From JBAVVD01 sp049697115 (lineage in GTDB: Bacteria > Acidobacteriota > Aminicenantia > Aminicenantales > UBA4085): a stretch of 30,859 nt of DNA. The notes beneath the pieces were generated by a model. It searched no databases. It had not been told where the DNA came from and saw nothing but the letters and a program-made list of their open reading frames with translations. The DNA lies in contig JBAVVD010000025.1 in assembly GCA_049697115.1 (NCBI GenBank), forward strand, positions 1 to 30,859, read 5' to 3'. Shown here piece after piece: positions 15,386 through 23,033 of the stretch. Each line of letters opens with the position of its first letter. Positions within the stretch are counted from its first letter, which is position 1. The position numbers and the translations under genes were made by a program.

Positions 15386-16114
15386 ATGAAAAGATATCTT
15401 TCGCTCAGTCTCATGATTATTCTTCTCTTTAGTTTCATGACTCCCCGGCTATTCGGTCAGACAGCCAACGAAATCCTGGAAAAAATGATCGAAGCCTATG
15501 GCGGAAGGAAGGCTCTGGAAAACGCAAAAGACACATCCATCCAAGGAACAATGGAGATGATCCAAATGGGCATTTCCGGAAACCTGACCATTTACCAGAA
15601 AGAGCCCGATAAGATGCGCATCGATATCGAAGTGATGGGAATGGTGATCACACAGGCTTTTGATGGAGAAAAAGCCTGGTGGTTCAATCCTCAGACAGGA
15701 ATGACTGAAGAGATGCCAGAAAATGCCGCGGTGAACATGAAACAGCAATCCCTCGGTAATGATTCTCTTCTTCATCCTGAAAAATACGGCATCACCTATA
15801 CGGTCACGGGCCGAGAAAAACTTCAGGACAAAGAATATTTCGTTCTGGAACAGGCCTTTGCAAACGGGCAAAAGGCCACGCTCTACATCGACATGGAGAC
15901 ATATCTGCCTTATAAGCAAGACGCGACGTCCATTGACCAATCGGGTGTTGAAGTCCCTTCGGAAACATTTTTTGGGGACTACAGAAAAGAGGGAGACCTT
16001 ATAACCGCTCATTCGATGACCGTCTATCAGGGAGGCGCGGAATTCATGAAGATGACCTTTACACAATTCACACTGAATTCCGGCCTGGAGGATGATATTT
16101 TTAAAATGAAGTGA
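15386..16114 (+). CDS. Exported LolA/LolB-fold lipoprotein-sorting-like protein
   Basis: 242 aa from the ATG at 15386. The signal peptide is MKRYLSLSLMIILLFSFMTP...FGQ. The mature part begins TANEILEKMIEAYGGRKALE and continues in alternating beta strands (DTSIQGTMEM, GNLTIYQKEPDKMRIDIEVMG, VITQAFDGEKAWWFNPQTG). This pattern is shared by outer-membrane lipoprotein-sorting-like proteins of the LolA/LolB fold. No lipobox Cys follows the signal peptide, so it is soluble periplasmic rather than a lipoprotein. It might bind lipids or lipoproteins at the envelope, but many relatives have no known role and it should not be called LolA outright. It is divergent from the outer-membrane barrel gene and convergent with the lpx/bam run. 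Confidence 0.8.
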   Translation: MKRYLSLSLMIILLFSFMTPRLFGQTANEILEKMIEAYGGRKALENAKDTSIQGTMEMIQMGISGNLTIYQKEPDKMRIDIEVMGMVITQAFDGEKAWWFNPQTGMTEEMPENAAVNMKQQSLGNDSLLHPEKYGITYTVTGREKLQDKEYFVLEQAFANGQKATLYIDMETYLPYKQDATSIDQSGVEVPSETFFGDYRKEGDLITAHSMTVYQGGAEFMKMTFTQFTLNSGLEDDIFKMK

Positions 16115-16124
16115 CGCTCAGAGA

Positions 16125-16144
16125 GTTCGGGCCCAAGCCCGGAC
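16125..16144. terminator. GC-rich hairpin between convergent genes
   Basis: GTTCGGGC (16125-16132) pairs with GCCCGGAC (16137-16144) around the loop CCAA. Seven pairs are Watson-Crick and one is T-G. It starts 11 bp after the LolA-like stop and lies 26 bp past the stop of the oxidoreductase gene on the other strand. No T-run follows on either strand, so termination is plausible but not of the standard intrinsic form. Confidence 0.4.
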
Positions 16145-16169
16145 AGCCGCAAGCAACACCTTCCGCGTA

Positions 16170-17096
16170 TCAGGATGAGGAGCTGGCCTCGGCTTCCTCC
16201 AGGACACTGCAGGCCAGACGGAGAGCTCGCAAGCCCTCCTCGCCGCTGACCTTGCCCGGTATGTTCTCTATATGGCACTTCAGGAAATTGAGAAGCTCCT
16301 TCTTCAGCGGCTCTTCTTTCTTGATCTTCAGGGTTTTGATGTCGGTCTGCCGCCCATTGAGGGGAAAGATTTTAACTTCCTGATCTATATAATCGATCGA
16401 GTAGTAAGATGTCGGTTCAAATATGCGCAGCTTCCTCACTTTTCCCTGATGGACCCGGCTGGCAGTGAGCGTCGCCACGCAGCCTGACTTAAATTCCAGG
16501 CGGGCGTTGGCAATATCGATCTTGTCCGAAAGCACATGGATTCCCGAAGACCGGATGACACTCACCTCATCCTTGATAAGGGCCAGGATAATATCCAGAT
16601 CGTGAATCATCAAATCCAGAATCACATCAATGTCCAGGGAGCGAGCGGAGAAAGACCCCAGTCTTTGAACTTCGATAAACTTCGGCTCTGAAATGATGTT
16701 CTCCACAGCTTCCACCGCGGGATTGAACCGCTCCAGATGTCCGACCTGCAGGATCAGCTTTTTCTTCTGGGCCGTTTCCACAAGCTGCTCGGCCTGTTCA
16801 ATAGTCTCGGTAATCGGCTTTTCGACAAGAACGGATTTGCCGCGGCGGAGCAAATTCATGGAGACAGAATAATGTTCCGAGGTCGGTGTGGCCACAATGG
16901 CCGCATCGATCTCGTCCGCCATGTCCTCAAAGTTTTTATAATATTTCACACCGTGCCGGTTCCCGATTTCCAGTGCTTTCTTAAAATTGATATCCGCCAC
17001 CGCCACCAGCTCCGCTTCCTCCAAGTAAGAAAGAATCCGGGCATGCTGGACTCCCAGGTAACCGACGCCGATGATTCCGACTTTAACCTTATCCAT
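16170..17096 (-). CDS. Gfo/Idh/MocA-family NAD(P)-dependent oxidoreductase of the lipid A cluster
   Basis: 308 aa from ATG 17096 (a GTG nine bases upstream is possible). The N-terminal Rossmann domain has VGIIGVGYLGVQHARIL (GxGxxG); the family EKP motif is VLVEKPITET; the C-terminal alpha/beta domain contains HDLDIILAL. It is the last gene of the bamA-to-lpxI run, 105 nt after lpxI. Placement invites comparison with GnnA, the Gfo/Idh enzyme that oxidises UDP-GlcNAc at C3 so that GnnB can install a 3-amino group for amide-linked lipid A chains. No gnnB-like aminotransferase is in the window, so this remains a hypothesis. Family assignment is firm; substrate is not. Confidence 0.85.
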   Translation of the reverse strand: MDKVKVGIIGVGYLGVQHARILSYLEEAELVAVADINFKKALEIGNRHGVKYYKNFEDMADEIDAAIVATPTSEHYSVSMNLLRRGKSVLVEKPITETIEQAEQLVETAQKKKLILQVGHLERFNPAVEAVENIISEPKFIEVQRLGSFSARSLDIDVILDLMIHDLDIILALIKDEVSVIRSSGIHVLSDKIDIANARLEFKSGCVATLTASRVHQGKVRKLRIFEPTSYYSIDYIDQEVKIFPLNGRQTDIKTLKIKKEEPLKKELLNFLKCHIENIPGKVSGEEGLRALRLACSVLEEAEASSSS

Positions 17097-17200
17097 TGCG
17101 TGCACTCTCTATTTTAGATGATAGTTCTGACCGCAGATCTTTGAAAATCCACAGGGCTTTTTCCTCTCCCGACTCTGACAATGCCTTTATTCACTCTTTT

Positions 17201-18010
17201 TCAAGGATTCCGGACGACTACGGCGATTCCATTGGCATTGGCCAAAGCCAGAGTTTCCTCTTTTTGAAAAAAGGGCATTCGCAGAGCCTCAAAACAAAGG
17301 GCCGCGCCTTTTACCCGGATTAAGTTTTTCATCGTCTCAAGTCCGACCGTAGGGATATCGATACGCATATCCTGGTCGGTCCGGGCAACCTTGATGACCA
17401 CAATTCCCTCACCCGCCAGCCTCCCCCCTCTTCGGATCACTTCATCCGTTCCTTCCATTCCCTCCACCGCCACAACGGCTTTATTCTTGACAATAATAGT
17501 CTGGCCGACATCCGCATCCGCAATAGACTTGGCGATACTCCAACCAAAGGTGATGTCATCCAAAATCTCCGCGGCCGGTTGAACCTCTGACAGAACTCCG
17601 GCGCGGCAAAAATAAGGATGGAGCAGGAAAGACGGGTCCTTGACCGTCATCCCTTCCCGAGCCAATACGCCCATCAGCGCTCTGAGGACTGTCGAAGGGC
17701 TCCGGGAAGGCAATGGGGCCAGCAGATCCAGAGCGGCCTTTTCAGCGAGCCCTCTGGCGTATATCGTGCGCGGCTGAATTTTCCCAACCATCAGGATTTC
17801 CCGAATCTCATGTTTTCGAAAAAATGTGAGCAGTTGGACAATCTCTGCAGGCTCCACCCATTCAAAGGCGTCCGCTTTCATTTTCAGGATAGACGCGGCT
17901 TCCCCACGAATTCCCGCCACGATACACTCATATCCCTGTTTCCTGGCCTCTTCAACGGCCAAGAAAGGGAATTCCCCTGAGCCGGCAATCAATCCAATTC
18001 GGGTTCCCAT
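17201..18010 (-). CDS. lpxI: UDP-2,3-diacylglucosamine pyrophosphatase LpxI
   Basis: 269 aa, the usual LpxI (DUF1009) length. It hydrolyses UDP-2,3-diacylglucosamine to lipid X and UMP at the inner membrane surface, replacing LpxH. Landmarks are the N-terminal IGLIAGSGEFPFLAVEEA, the VGKIQPRT segment, GMEGTDEVIRRGG, and the C-terminal RIDIPTVGLETM. It overlaps the end of lpxA by 22 nt, consistent with translational coupling. LpxI instead of LpxH is common outside the gamma- and beta-proteobacteria. Confidence 0.93.
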   Translation of the reverse strand: MGTRIGLIAGSGEFPFLAVEEARKQGYECIVAGIRGEAASILKMKADAFEWVEPAEIVQLLTFFRKHEIREILMVGKIQPRTIYARGLAEKAALDLLAPLPSRSPSTVLRALMGVLAREGMTVKDPSFLLHPYFCRAGVLSEVQPAAEILDDITFGWSIAKSIADADVGQTIIVKNKAVVAVEGMEGTDEVIRRGGRLAGEGIVVIKVARTDQDMRIDIPTVGLETMKNLIRVKGAALCFEALRMPFFQKEETLALANANGIAVVVRNP

Positions 18011-18813
18011 TTTTCTGTGGCCCTTCTTATGATGCCTCTTTTCGAGGACTGTATAAAATTGATGATTTCCTCCCTTTCTTCACTGGGAGGAAATTCTTTC
18101 TGGATTTTTTCCAGGGCCTGGGTCGTGTTGAGTTCGGAATAAAAAAAAATCTTGAAAATCTTCTTGAGGGTTTCAATTTTCTCTCTGGAAAAACCTTTGC
18201 GCTGCAGACCTATCGTGTTCAGACCGTACAGATGAATCGGCCGCATCCCCGCCACCCGGCAGTACGGCAGCACGTCCTGCGTGATGACCGAGTGTCCACC
18301 GATGAACGCATGTTTCCCAATGCGGCAAAATTGATGGACGCCGCTCATTGAGCTGATGGTGACATGATCTCCGACGACCACATGGCCACCCAGAGTGGCT
18401 CCGTTGATAAAAGTCGTCTGATCGCCCACTTTACAGTCATGGGCAATATGGGAATAGGCCATGAAATAATTATCGGTGCCGATGACCGTCCTCCCTCCTC
18501 CTTTGACACTGCCCCTGTGAACAGTGATGAATTCGCGGAAAATGTTCCGATCGCCGATTTTCACCTCCGTTTCCTCTCCTCGGTAAGTCACATCCTGGGG
18601 CTCTGTGCCGATGGAAGAGAAAGAAGAAAAATGACAATCCGCGCCAATCTCGGTCAGGCCGTCAATCCAGATGTGGGAGTCCAACCGAGTGTTTTTATGA
18701 ATACACACCCTCTCTCCGATGTAGGAACAGGGCCCAATCCAAACGCCTGAATCCAGATGGGCTTTCGGATGGACAGTGGCCGAAGGATGAATGAAGACCT
18801 CATTTTTTCTCAT
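17989..18813 (-). CDS. lpxA: Acyl-ACP:UDP-N-acetylglucosamine O-acyltransferase LpxA
   Basis: 274 aa with repeated hexapeptides of a left-handed beta-helix (for example VWIGPCSYIGERV) and a C-terminal helical region. It transfers a 3-hydroxyacyl chain from ACP to UDP-GlcNAc, the first step of lipid A. Catalytic His125 and neighbouring His122 in SHIAHDCKVG are at the E. coli numbering. The GVHQF motif and GG in AFIGGHS (matching the ruler Gly173 of E. coli LpxA) are kept, so a long acyl chain is not excluded. Thr76 stands where E. coli has Lys76 in the PQDxxYxGE motif. AGGA lies 5-6 nt before the ATG; fabZ ends 7 nt upstream. Confidence 0.94.
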   Translation of the reverse strand: MRKNEVFIHPSATVHPKAHLDSGVWIGPCSYIGERVCIHKNTRLDSHIWIDGLTEIGADCHFSSFSSIGTEPQDVTYRGEETEVKIGDRNIFREFITVHRGSVKGGGRTVIGTDNYFMAYSHIAHDCKVGDQTTFINGATLGGHVVVGDHVTISSMSGVHQFCRIGKHAFIGGHSVITQDVLPYCRVAGMRPIHLYGLNTIGLQRKGFSREKIETLKKIFKIFFYSELNTTQALEKIQKEFPPSEEREEIINFIQSSKRGIIRRATEKWEPELD

Positions 18814-18820
18814 TCAATTC

Positions 18821-19249
18821 CTATCGGTTCAAGAGGGCAGCGACAATCTCCCCATCGACCACGAGCTCCCCGTTGACCGACGCTCTCCCTTTGAGGACGC
18901 AAAATTTATTTTTAAGTTTAAGGAGTTCGGCTTCCAGCCTCAACTGGTCGCCCGGAACAACAGGCCTTCGAAATTTGCAGTCATCAATTTTACTTAATAA
19001 AACAAGTTTGCTCTCAGGATCGGGAATGCTGTGCCAGAGAAGAATACCTCCGGCCTGAGCCAGGGCCTCGACAATTAGCACTCCCGGCATCACTTTGAGA
19101 TTGGGGAAATGCCCTTGAAAGAAGGACTCGTTGTAAGTGACATTCTTTAGAGCGACGATCGACTTCCCCTTCTCCATGTGCAGAACACGGTCCACCAGGA
19201 GAAAGGGATAGCGATGAGGGAGAAATTTAAGAATCTCTTCGATCTTCAT
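18821..19249 (-). CDS. fabZ: 3-hydroxyacyl-[acyl-carrier-protein] dehydratase FabZ
   Basis: 142 aa, the normal length for a single hot-dog-fold FabZ. PHRYPFLLVDRV near the N-terminus and FQGHFPNLKVMPGVLIVEALAQAGG carry catalytic His47 and Glu61. It dehydrates 3-hydroxyacyl-ACP in fatty acid elongation and competes with LpxA for this precursor, which explains the conserved adjacency. It lies between skp (18 nt gap) and lpxA (7 nt gap) in the same transcription unit. lpxD, which usually sits between skp and fabZ, is absent here. Confidence 0.95.
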   Translation of the reverse strand: MKIEEILKFLPHRYPFLLVDRVLHMEKGKSIVALKNVTYNESFFQGHFPNLKVMPGVLIVEALAQAGGILLWHSIPDPESKLVLLSKIDDCKFRRPVVPGDQLRLEAELLKLKNKFCVLKGRASVNGELVVDGEIVAALLNR

Positions 19250-19267
19250 ATTTCACTTTTCAGACGT

Positions 19268-19810
19268 TCATTTGGCCGGAGAAGCTTTGGCCGCGTCATA
19301 CTTCTTGATCACTTCAGCCGTGATATCAATGGTGGGGCTCCACCAGACCGCCCCGCTTTTACCCAAGTCGAAAATGATGTCGAGTCCCTTTTCCTTTCCG
19401 ATCTGCTCGATTATCGGAAGCAGTTCACCCTGGAGTTTGGTAAACAGCCTGTTGGAGAGCTCCTGCAGGTCCCTGTAAGAATCTTCCCCCATTCTCTGGC
19501 GCTCGGTCCGCTTCCTGTCCAAATCCGAAGAGTACTGGAGGACGGCTTCCTCGGTCAGGGTCAGCCTCTGGGTGTTGAGTTTGGTCTCCAGCTGTCGGAT
19601 TTCATCGTCCAGCTTGGCCAGGTTTGCCTGGCTCTGCTTCCTTCTTTCCTCCAATCGCACAATGACTTTCTTTCCCTCGATCGACTTGTCCAAGACTTCC
19701 TGGGAATTAATTACCCCGATCTTTAAATTCTGTTGGGCGAAGGCGAAAGAAACGAAAATCCCTGCAAAGAGAACAAGATAAAGAATGTGGAATGGACTTC
19801 TCTTCCTCAT
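19268..19810 (-). CDS. Periplasmic OmpH/Skp-family chaperone
   Basis: 180 aa from ATG 19810. The signal peptide is MRKRSPFHILYLVLFAGIFV...AFAQ. The mature protein starts QNLKIGVINSQEVLDKS and continues as a long charged helical hairpin (about residues 45-135, coiled-coil-like). It finishes with the beta strands of the Skp body (LDIIFDLGKSGAVWW). Skp trimers hold unfolded barrels for the Bam complex. An AAAGGAGG site at 19818-19825 lies 7 nt before ATG 19810 and 4 nt before ATG 19813, so upstream extensions of the frame are rejected. It lies 37 nt after bamA. Confidence 0.9.
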   Translation of the reverse strand: MRKRSPFHILYLVLFAGIFVSFAFAQQNLKIGVINSQEVLDKSIEGKKVIVRLEERRKQSQANLAKLDDEIRQLETKLNTQRLTLTEEAVLQYSSDLDRKRTERQRMGEDSYRDLQELSNRLFTKLQGELLPIIEQIGKEKGLDIIFDLGKSGAVWWSPTIDITAEVIKKYDAAKASPAK

Positions 19811-19817
19811 CATTGAA

Positions 19818-19825
19818 CCTCCTTT
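19818..19825 (-). promoter_or_regulatory. Ribosome binding site deciding the skp start
   Basis: AAAGGAGG on the minus strand precedes the tandem ATGATG at 19808-19813. It shows that the frame's extension to 19924, inside bamA, is not the real N-terminus. Confidence 0.7.
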
Positions 19826-19847
19826 GTTCAATTTAAATAGTTTTTTA

Positions 19848-22190
19848 TTAAAAAGTCGTTCCGATGGCAAACCGCACTTTAAAAAAGGAATCACTCGTGT
19901 AGATTCTGCGGTTGTTATAGGCAAAAATCAGCCGGAAAGGCACTCGCAGAGCCGGGACAAAGATTCTGGCCTCTAATCCTGTCGAAGAATACATGTTTCG
20001 AAAACTGATATTCTGATCCTGGGCGTACGAATTTCCCATATCAAAGAATGCAATGAGGTACAGAGGACCTCCCACAGCCATGATGTATTCCGCATTGAAG
20101 ACCAGAGACTTTTCCCCTCCCATGTTTGTGCCGTATTCACTGCGGGGCCCGATGGTATAGATATCATACCCTCTGATATTCCGCTCTCCTCCCAGATAAA
20201 ACTTTTCCCAGAAGGGGACTTCTTCTCCTTTTAAGGGCTTCACAAATTGGTACTCCAGATGGAATCCCAGCGTGTGTTTTCTCCACAGGGGCATAAAGTG
20301 GGTGAATTCAAACCGGGGCTTGTAGAGATGGATTTCGCCGCCGAGAAACGTGCCGGCATACTTGAGCGAGGCCAGATACATCGTCCCTCTCGAGGGAGTC
20401 AATGGGCTGTCCACTGTGGACCGGTAGATGGTGGGTGAGAGACTGCTCACATTGTAATTCCCCAATCCGTACATGGACTGATAAGTCGGATCGACATAGG
20501 ATGAATAGGGGTAGTAAAGGGCCGCATCCCCACTCTGCTGGGTTTCCGGAAGTTTGATGTCCACAAATTCATAGCTGTAGGTAAGATTCGTCCGCCAGTA
20601 GCCGAAAAGCCTGGATCCAAATATGAAATCGATACCCTTGCTTTTACGGTCGTAGAGATAGGGGAGAATCATATAGCGGCTGTAAATATTGAATCCCAGA
20701 GTGATGGGGTAATCCAGAAAATAGGGCTCGGAAAATCCAAAGACATAATTCTGGATTCTCTTCCCGTACTGGGCGGTGATATCCAGGGTTTCCCCTGCGC
20801 CAAGAAAATTCACCGTCGAATAGCTCATCGCAACGAACGTGCCTTCATACCCGCTGTAGCCGGCTGTAAACTGGATATTGTTCCTCTGGAGTTCTTTGAG
20901 ATGGAGAGTGACATCGAATAGAGAGGGATTATCGGGAACGGGCTTGATATCGGGCTCCTTCTCCTCGAGGTCAACCAGGCCGAGCTGCCTGACTCTCAGC
21001 ATGCTGTCCTTGAATAACGCCAGGCTGAACCGGTCCCCTTCGCGGAGGAGCATTTCCCGCCGAATGACTTTGTCTTTTGTGTAGTAGTTGCCTTTGAAAT
21101 CCAGTCGGCGTATAAAGCACACGTCGCCTTCATAGACATTGTAGGTGACGTTGACGACTTTCCTTTTCGGGTCAAGGTTTTCCACGGGAATAATCTGGGC
21201 ATAGAGATAGCCCAGGCTGCGGTAGATCTCTCCCATATCCTCCACACATTTTTCCCTCGACTTGGTGCTGTAGATTTTTCCTTTCTGGATGGGTATGAGC
21301 TCCCTTAAATGCTGTGTGGAAATGGCCTTATTCCCATCTATTTTGACGTCCCCCGCTTTATAGATAAAGCCTGCCGTCACGGGGATGATAATTTTCATCA
21401 TCTTTTGTTTTTTAAATAGAATCGACTTCCTGGTAATCTCCTCGAGCCGGGGCTCACCCACAATGGCTTCCATAAAGCCGTATTCCTGCAATTTTTTCTT
21501 CACCAACTCCAGGTCCTCGGAAAGCTTGGCCGGCTTGTAGATGTCCTTTTTCAATACCCAGGAAATGAGGCTGTGCACCCGGTTATCTTTCATCGCCTCC
21601 CGAAGGGTCGCCTGAGGCAGTCTTGGGCTTCCGACAAACACAACTCCTCCGACTTTAGTCCTTGGGCCCTCATCGATTTTAAACAGAATGTCCATTTCAT
21701 TCTTCTCTTTACGGATTGTGCTCACATCCACTTTAGCGCTGTGCAGGCCTTTTTCAGCCAGAAGATCCTCAATGGTCTGAACGTTCCTCTGGATCTTAGC
21801 GGGATTGTAATAAGAATAGGGCAGGATGGTCTCGTCTTTCTCCTTTAATTTATTGACGATATCATCCTCCTTGACCCTCTTCCCCGTTTTGTAAGAGACA
21901 TTCTTGATCAGGGGATTCTCTTCAAGGATAACCCGAAGGACCTTCCCTCGCTGCCCTTCTTCATCAAGAATCTTGATATTGGAAAAAAAGCCTGTTGACC
22001 AGAGAATCCGAAAATCCCTTTTGAGGAGCTCGTCGCTGAAATAATCGCCTTCTCTGGCCGTCATGTAATAAAGGATCGTTTCCCTGGTTACCCGTTCATT
22101 CCCGACAATCTCGATTTTCTCGATTATGGTCTGCCCGTAAAGTGCCAGAGGCAGAAAGGTCAACAAAAGGCATACTAAAATCTTTCTCAT
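19848..22190 (-). CDS. bamA: Outer membrane protein assembly factor BamA
   Basis: 780 aa from ATG 22190 (MRKILVCLLLTFLPLALYGQ, a clear signal peptide; AAGGA lies 7 nt upstream). Residues about 22-400 carry POTRA domains, recognisable by repeated GNxxxxxxxI starts such as IEIVGNERVTRETILYY, VFVGSPRLPQATLREAM, VKIDGNKAISTQHLREL and LDFKGNYYTKDKVIRREM. The C-terminal half is the 16-strand barrel, with FYLGGERNIRGYDIYTIGPR as the VRGF/Y lid-lock motif and a terminal Phe (RFAIGTTF). It inserts barrels into the outer membrane with Skp. It is preceded by lolD after 156 nt, which may carry its own promoter. Confidence 0.94.
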   Translation of the reverse strand: MRKILVCLLLTFLPLALYGQTIIEKIEIVGNERVTRETILYYMTAREGDYFSDELLKRDFRILWSTGFFSNIKILDEEGQRGKVLRVILEENPLIKNVSYKTGKRVKEDDIVNKLKEKDETILPYSYYNPAKIQRNVQTIEDLLAEKGLHSAKVDVSTIRKEKNEMDILFKIDEGPRTKVGGVVFVGSPRLPQATLREAMKDNRVHSLISWVLKKDIYKPAKLSEDLELVKKKLQEYGFMEAIVGEPRLEEITRKSILFKKQKMMKIIIPVTAGFIYKAGDVKIDGNKAISTQHLRELIPIQKGKIYSTKSREKCVEDMGEIYRSLGYLYAQIIPVENLDPKRKVVNVTYNVYEGDVCFIRRLDFKGNYYTKDKVIRREMLLREGDRFSLALFKDSMLRVRQLGLVDLEEKEPDIKPVPDNPSLFDVTLHLKELQRNNIQFTAGYSGYEGTFVAMSYSTVNFLGAGETLDITAQYGKRIQNYVFGFSEPYFLDYPITLGFNIYSRYMILPYLYDRKSKGIDFIFGSRLFGYWRTNLTYSYEFVDIKLPETQQSGDAALYYPYSSYVDPTYQSMYGLGNYNVSSLSPTIYRSTVDSPLTPSRGTMYLASLKYAGTFLGGEIHLYKPRFEFTHFMPLWRKHTLGFHLEYQFVKPLKGEEVPFWEKFYLGGERNIRGYDIYTIGPRSEYGTNMGGEKSLVFNAEYIMAVGGPLYLIAFFDMGNSYAQDQNISFRNMYSSTGLEARIFVPALRVPFRLIFAYNNRRIYTSDSFFKVRFAIGTTF

Positions 22191-22199
22191 TTCCATTTC

Positions 22200-22228
22200 C
22201 TTATACCATATTAAGCCTTTTTTTTCAA
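22200..22228 (-). promoter_or_regulatory. Candidate internal promoter for bamA-skp-fabZ-lpxA-lpxI
   Basis: Minus-strand TTGAAA (22223-22228) and TATAAG (22200-22205) are spaced 17 bp. The predicted start, near 22193, would nearly coincide with the bamA start codon and produce an almost leaderless message, so the match may be fortuitous. It lies in the only sizeable gap of this gene run. Confidence 0.3.
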
Positions 22229-22346
22229 AAACTTCCGGAGGAAATGACGCATCTCCATTTTTGTGACTGGCCATCTGTTGCGGAGATTGGACAAATGAAA
22301 ACAACATCCTTTATCGGCTCCGGGTTCTGGCCTCAATGATAAAACT

Positions 22347-23033
22347 TTAGGGGCGGGATAAAAGTTTCAATTCTCCCCGTTCCATGAGATAGACCTTGGA
22401 ACAGAATGAGGCCACCTTTTCATTGTGGGTGACAATGATGGAAGAGAGTCCCTTTTTATAATGAAGCTCCTGAATCAACTTCAGAATATGCTCGCCCGTT
22501 TTCCAGTCAAGATTTCCAGTGGGCTCGTCCGCCAGGAGCAATCTCGGCTCATTGACCAGAGACCGCGCTATGGCCACCCGCTGCTGTTCCCCGCCGGAAA
22601 GCTGGGAAGGCCGGAGAGACGTTTTGTCCTCTAAAAAGACCTCCTGGAGGATTCCCAGGGCTCTCTTCATCGCCTCCGACTTCTCCATGCCTCGGATGAG
22701 GAGCGGAAAGCTGACATTCTCCAGGGCCGTGAACTCCGGGAGGAGATGGTAGAATTGAAAAATAAATCCGATTTTTTTATTCCTGATCAAGGCCAGTTCC
22801 TTCTCGCTCCTCTGGAAGATGTCTTCTCCCTCTAAATAAACCGTCCCTTCTGTCGGCTTGTCCAGAGCTCCTAATAAATTCAACAAGGTCGTCTTCCCCA
22901 CCCCTGAAACTCCCATGATGGCCACAAAATCCCTTTCGCTGACCTTAAAATTGATCCCTCTGAAAACATGGAGAACTCCCCTCGGCAAAGGATATTCTTT
23001 GCTCAGGTTGTCCGCACGCAGAAAATCACTCAT
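22347..23033 (-). CDS. lolD: Lipoprotein-releasing ABC transporter ATP-binding protein LolD
   Basis: 228 aa. Walker A is GVSGVGKT (41-48), the Q-loop lies in IFQFYHLLPE, the signature is LSGGE (145-149), Walker B is LLLADE (165-170) and the switch His is His203. The MacB/LolD-type PxFTALENVSFPLLIRG segment and the LNLLGALDKPTEGTVYLEG region fit LolD rather than a MacB fusion. It powers release of outer-membrane lipoproteins from the inner membrane. It overlaps the permease gene by 8 nt, so partner assignment is secure. Confidence 0.9.
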   Translation of the reverse strand: MSDFLRADNLSKEYPLPRGVLHVFRGINFKVSERDFVAIMGVSGVGKTTLLNLLGALDKPTEGTVYLEGEDIFQRSEKELALIRNKKIGFIFQFYHLLPEFTALENVSFPLLIRGMEKSEAMKRALGILQEVFLEDKTSLRPSQLSGGEQQRVAIARSLVNEPRLLLADEPTGNLDWKTGEHILKLIQELHYKKGLSSIIVTHNEKVASFCSKVYLMERGELKLLSRP

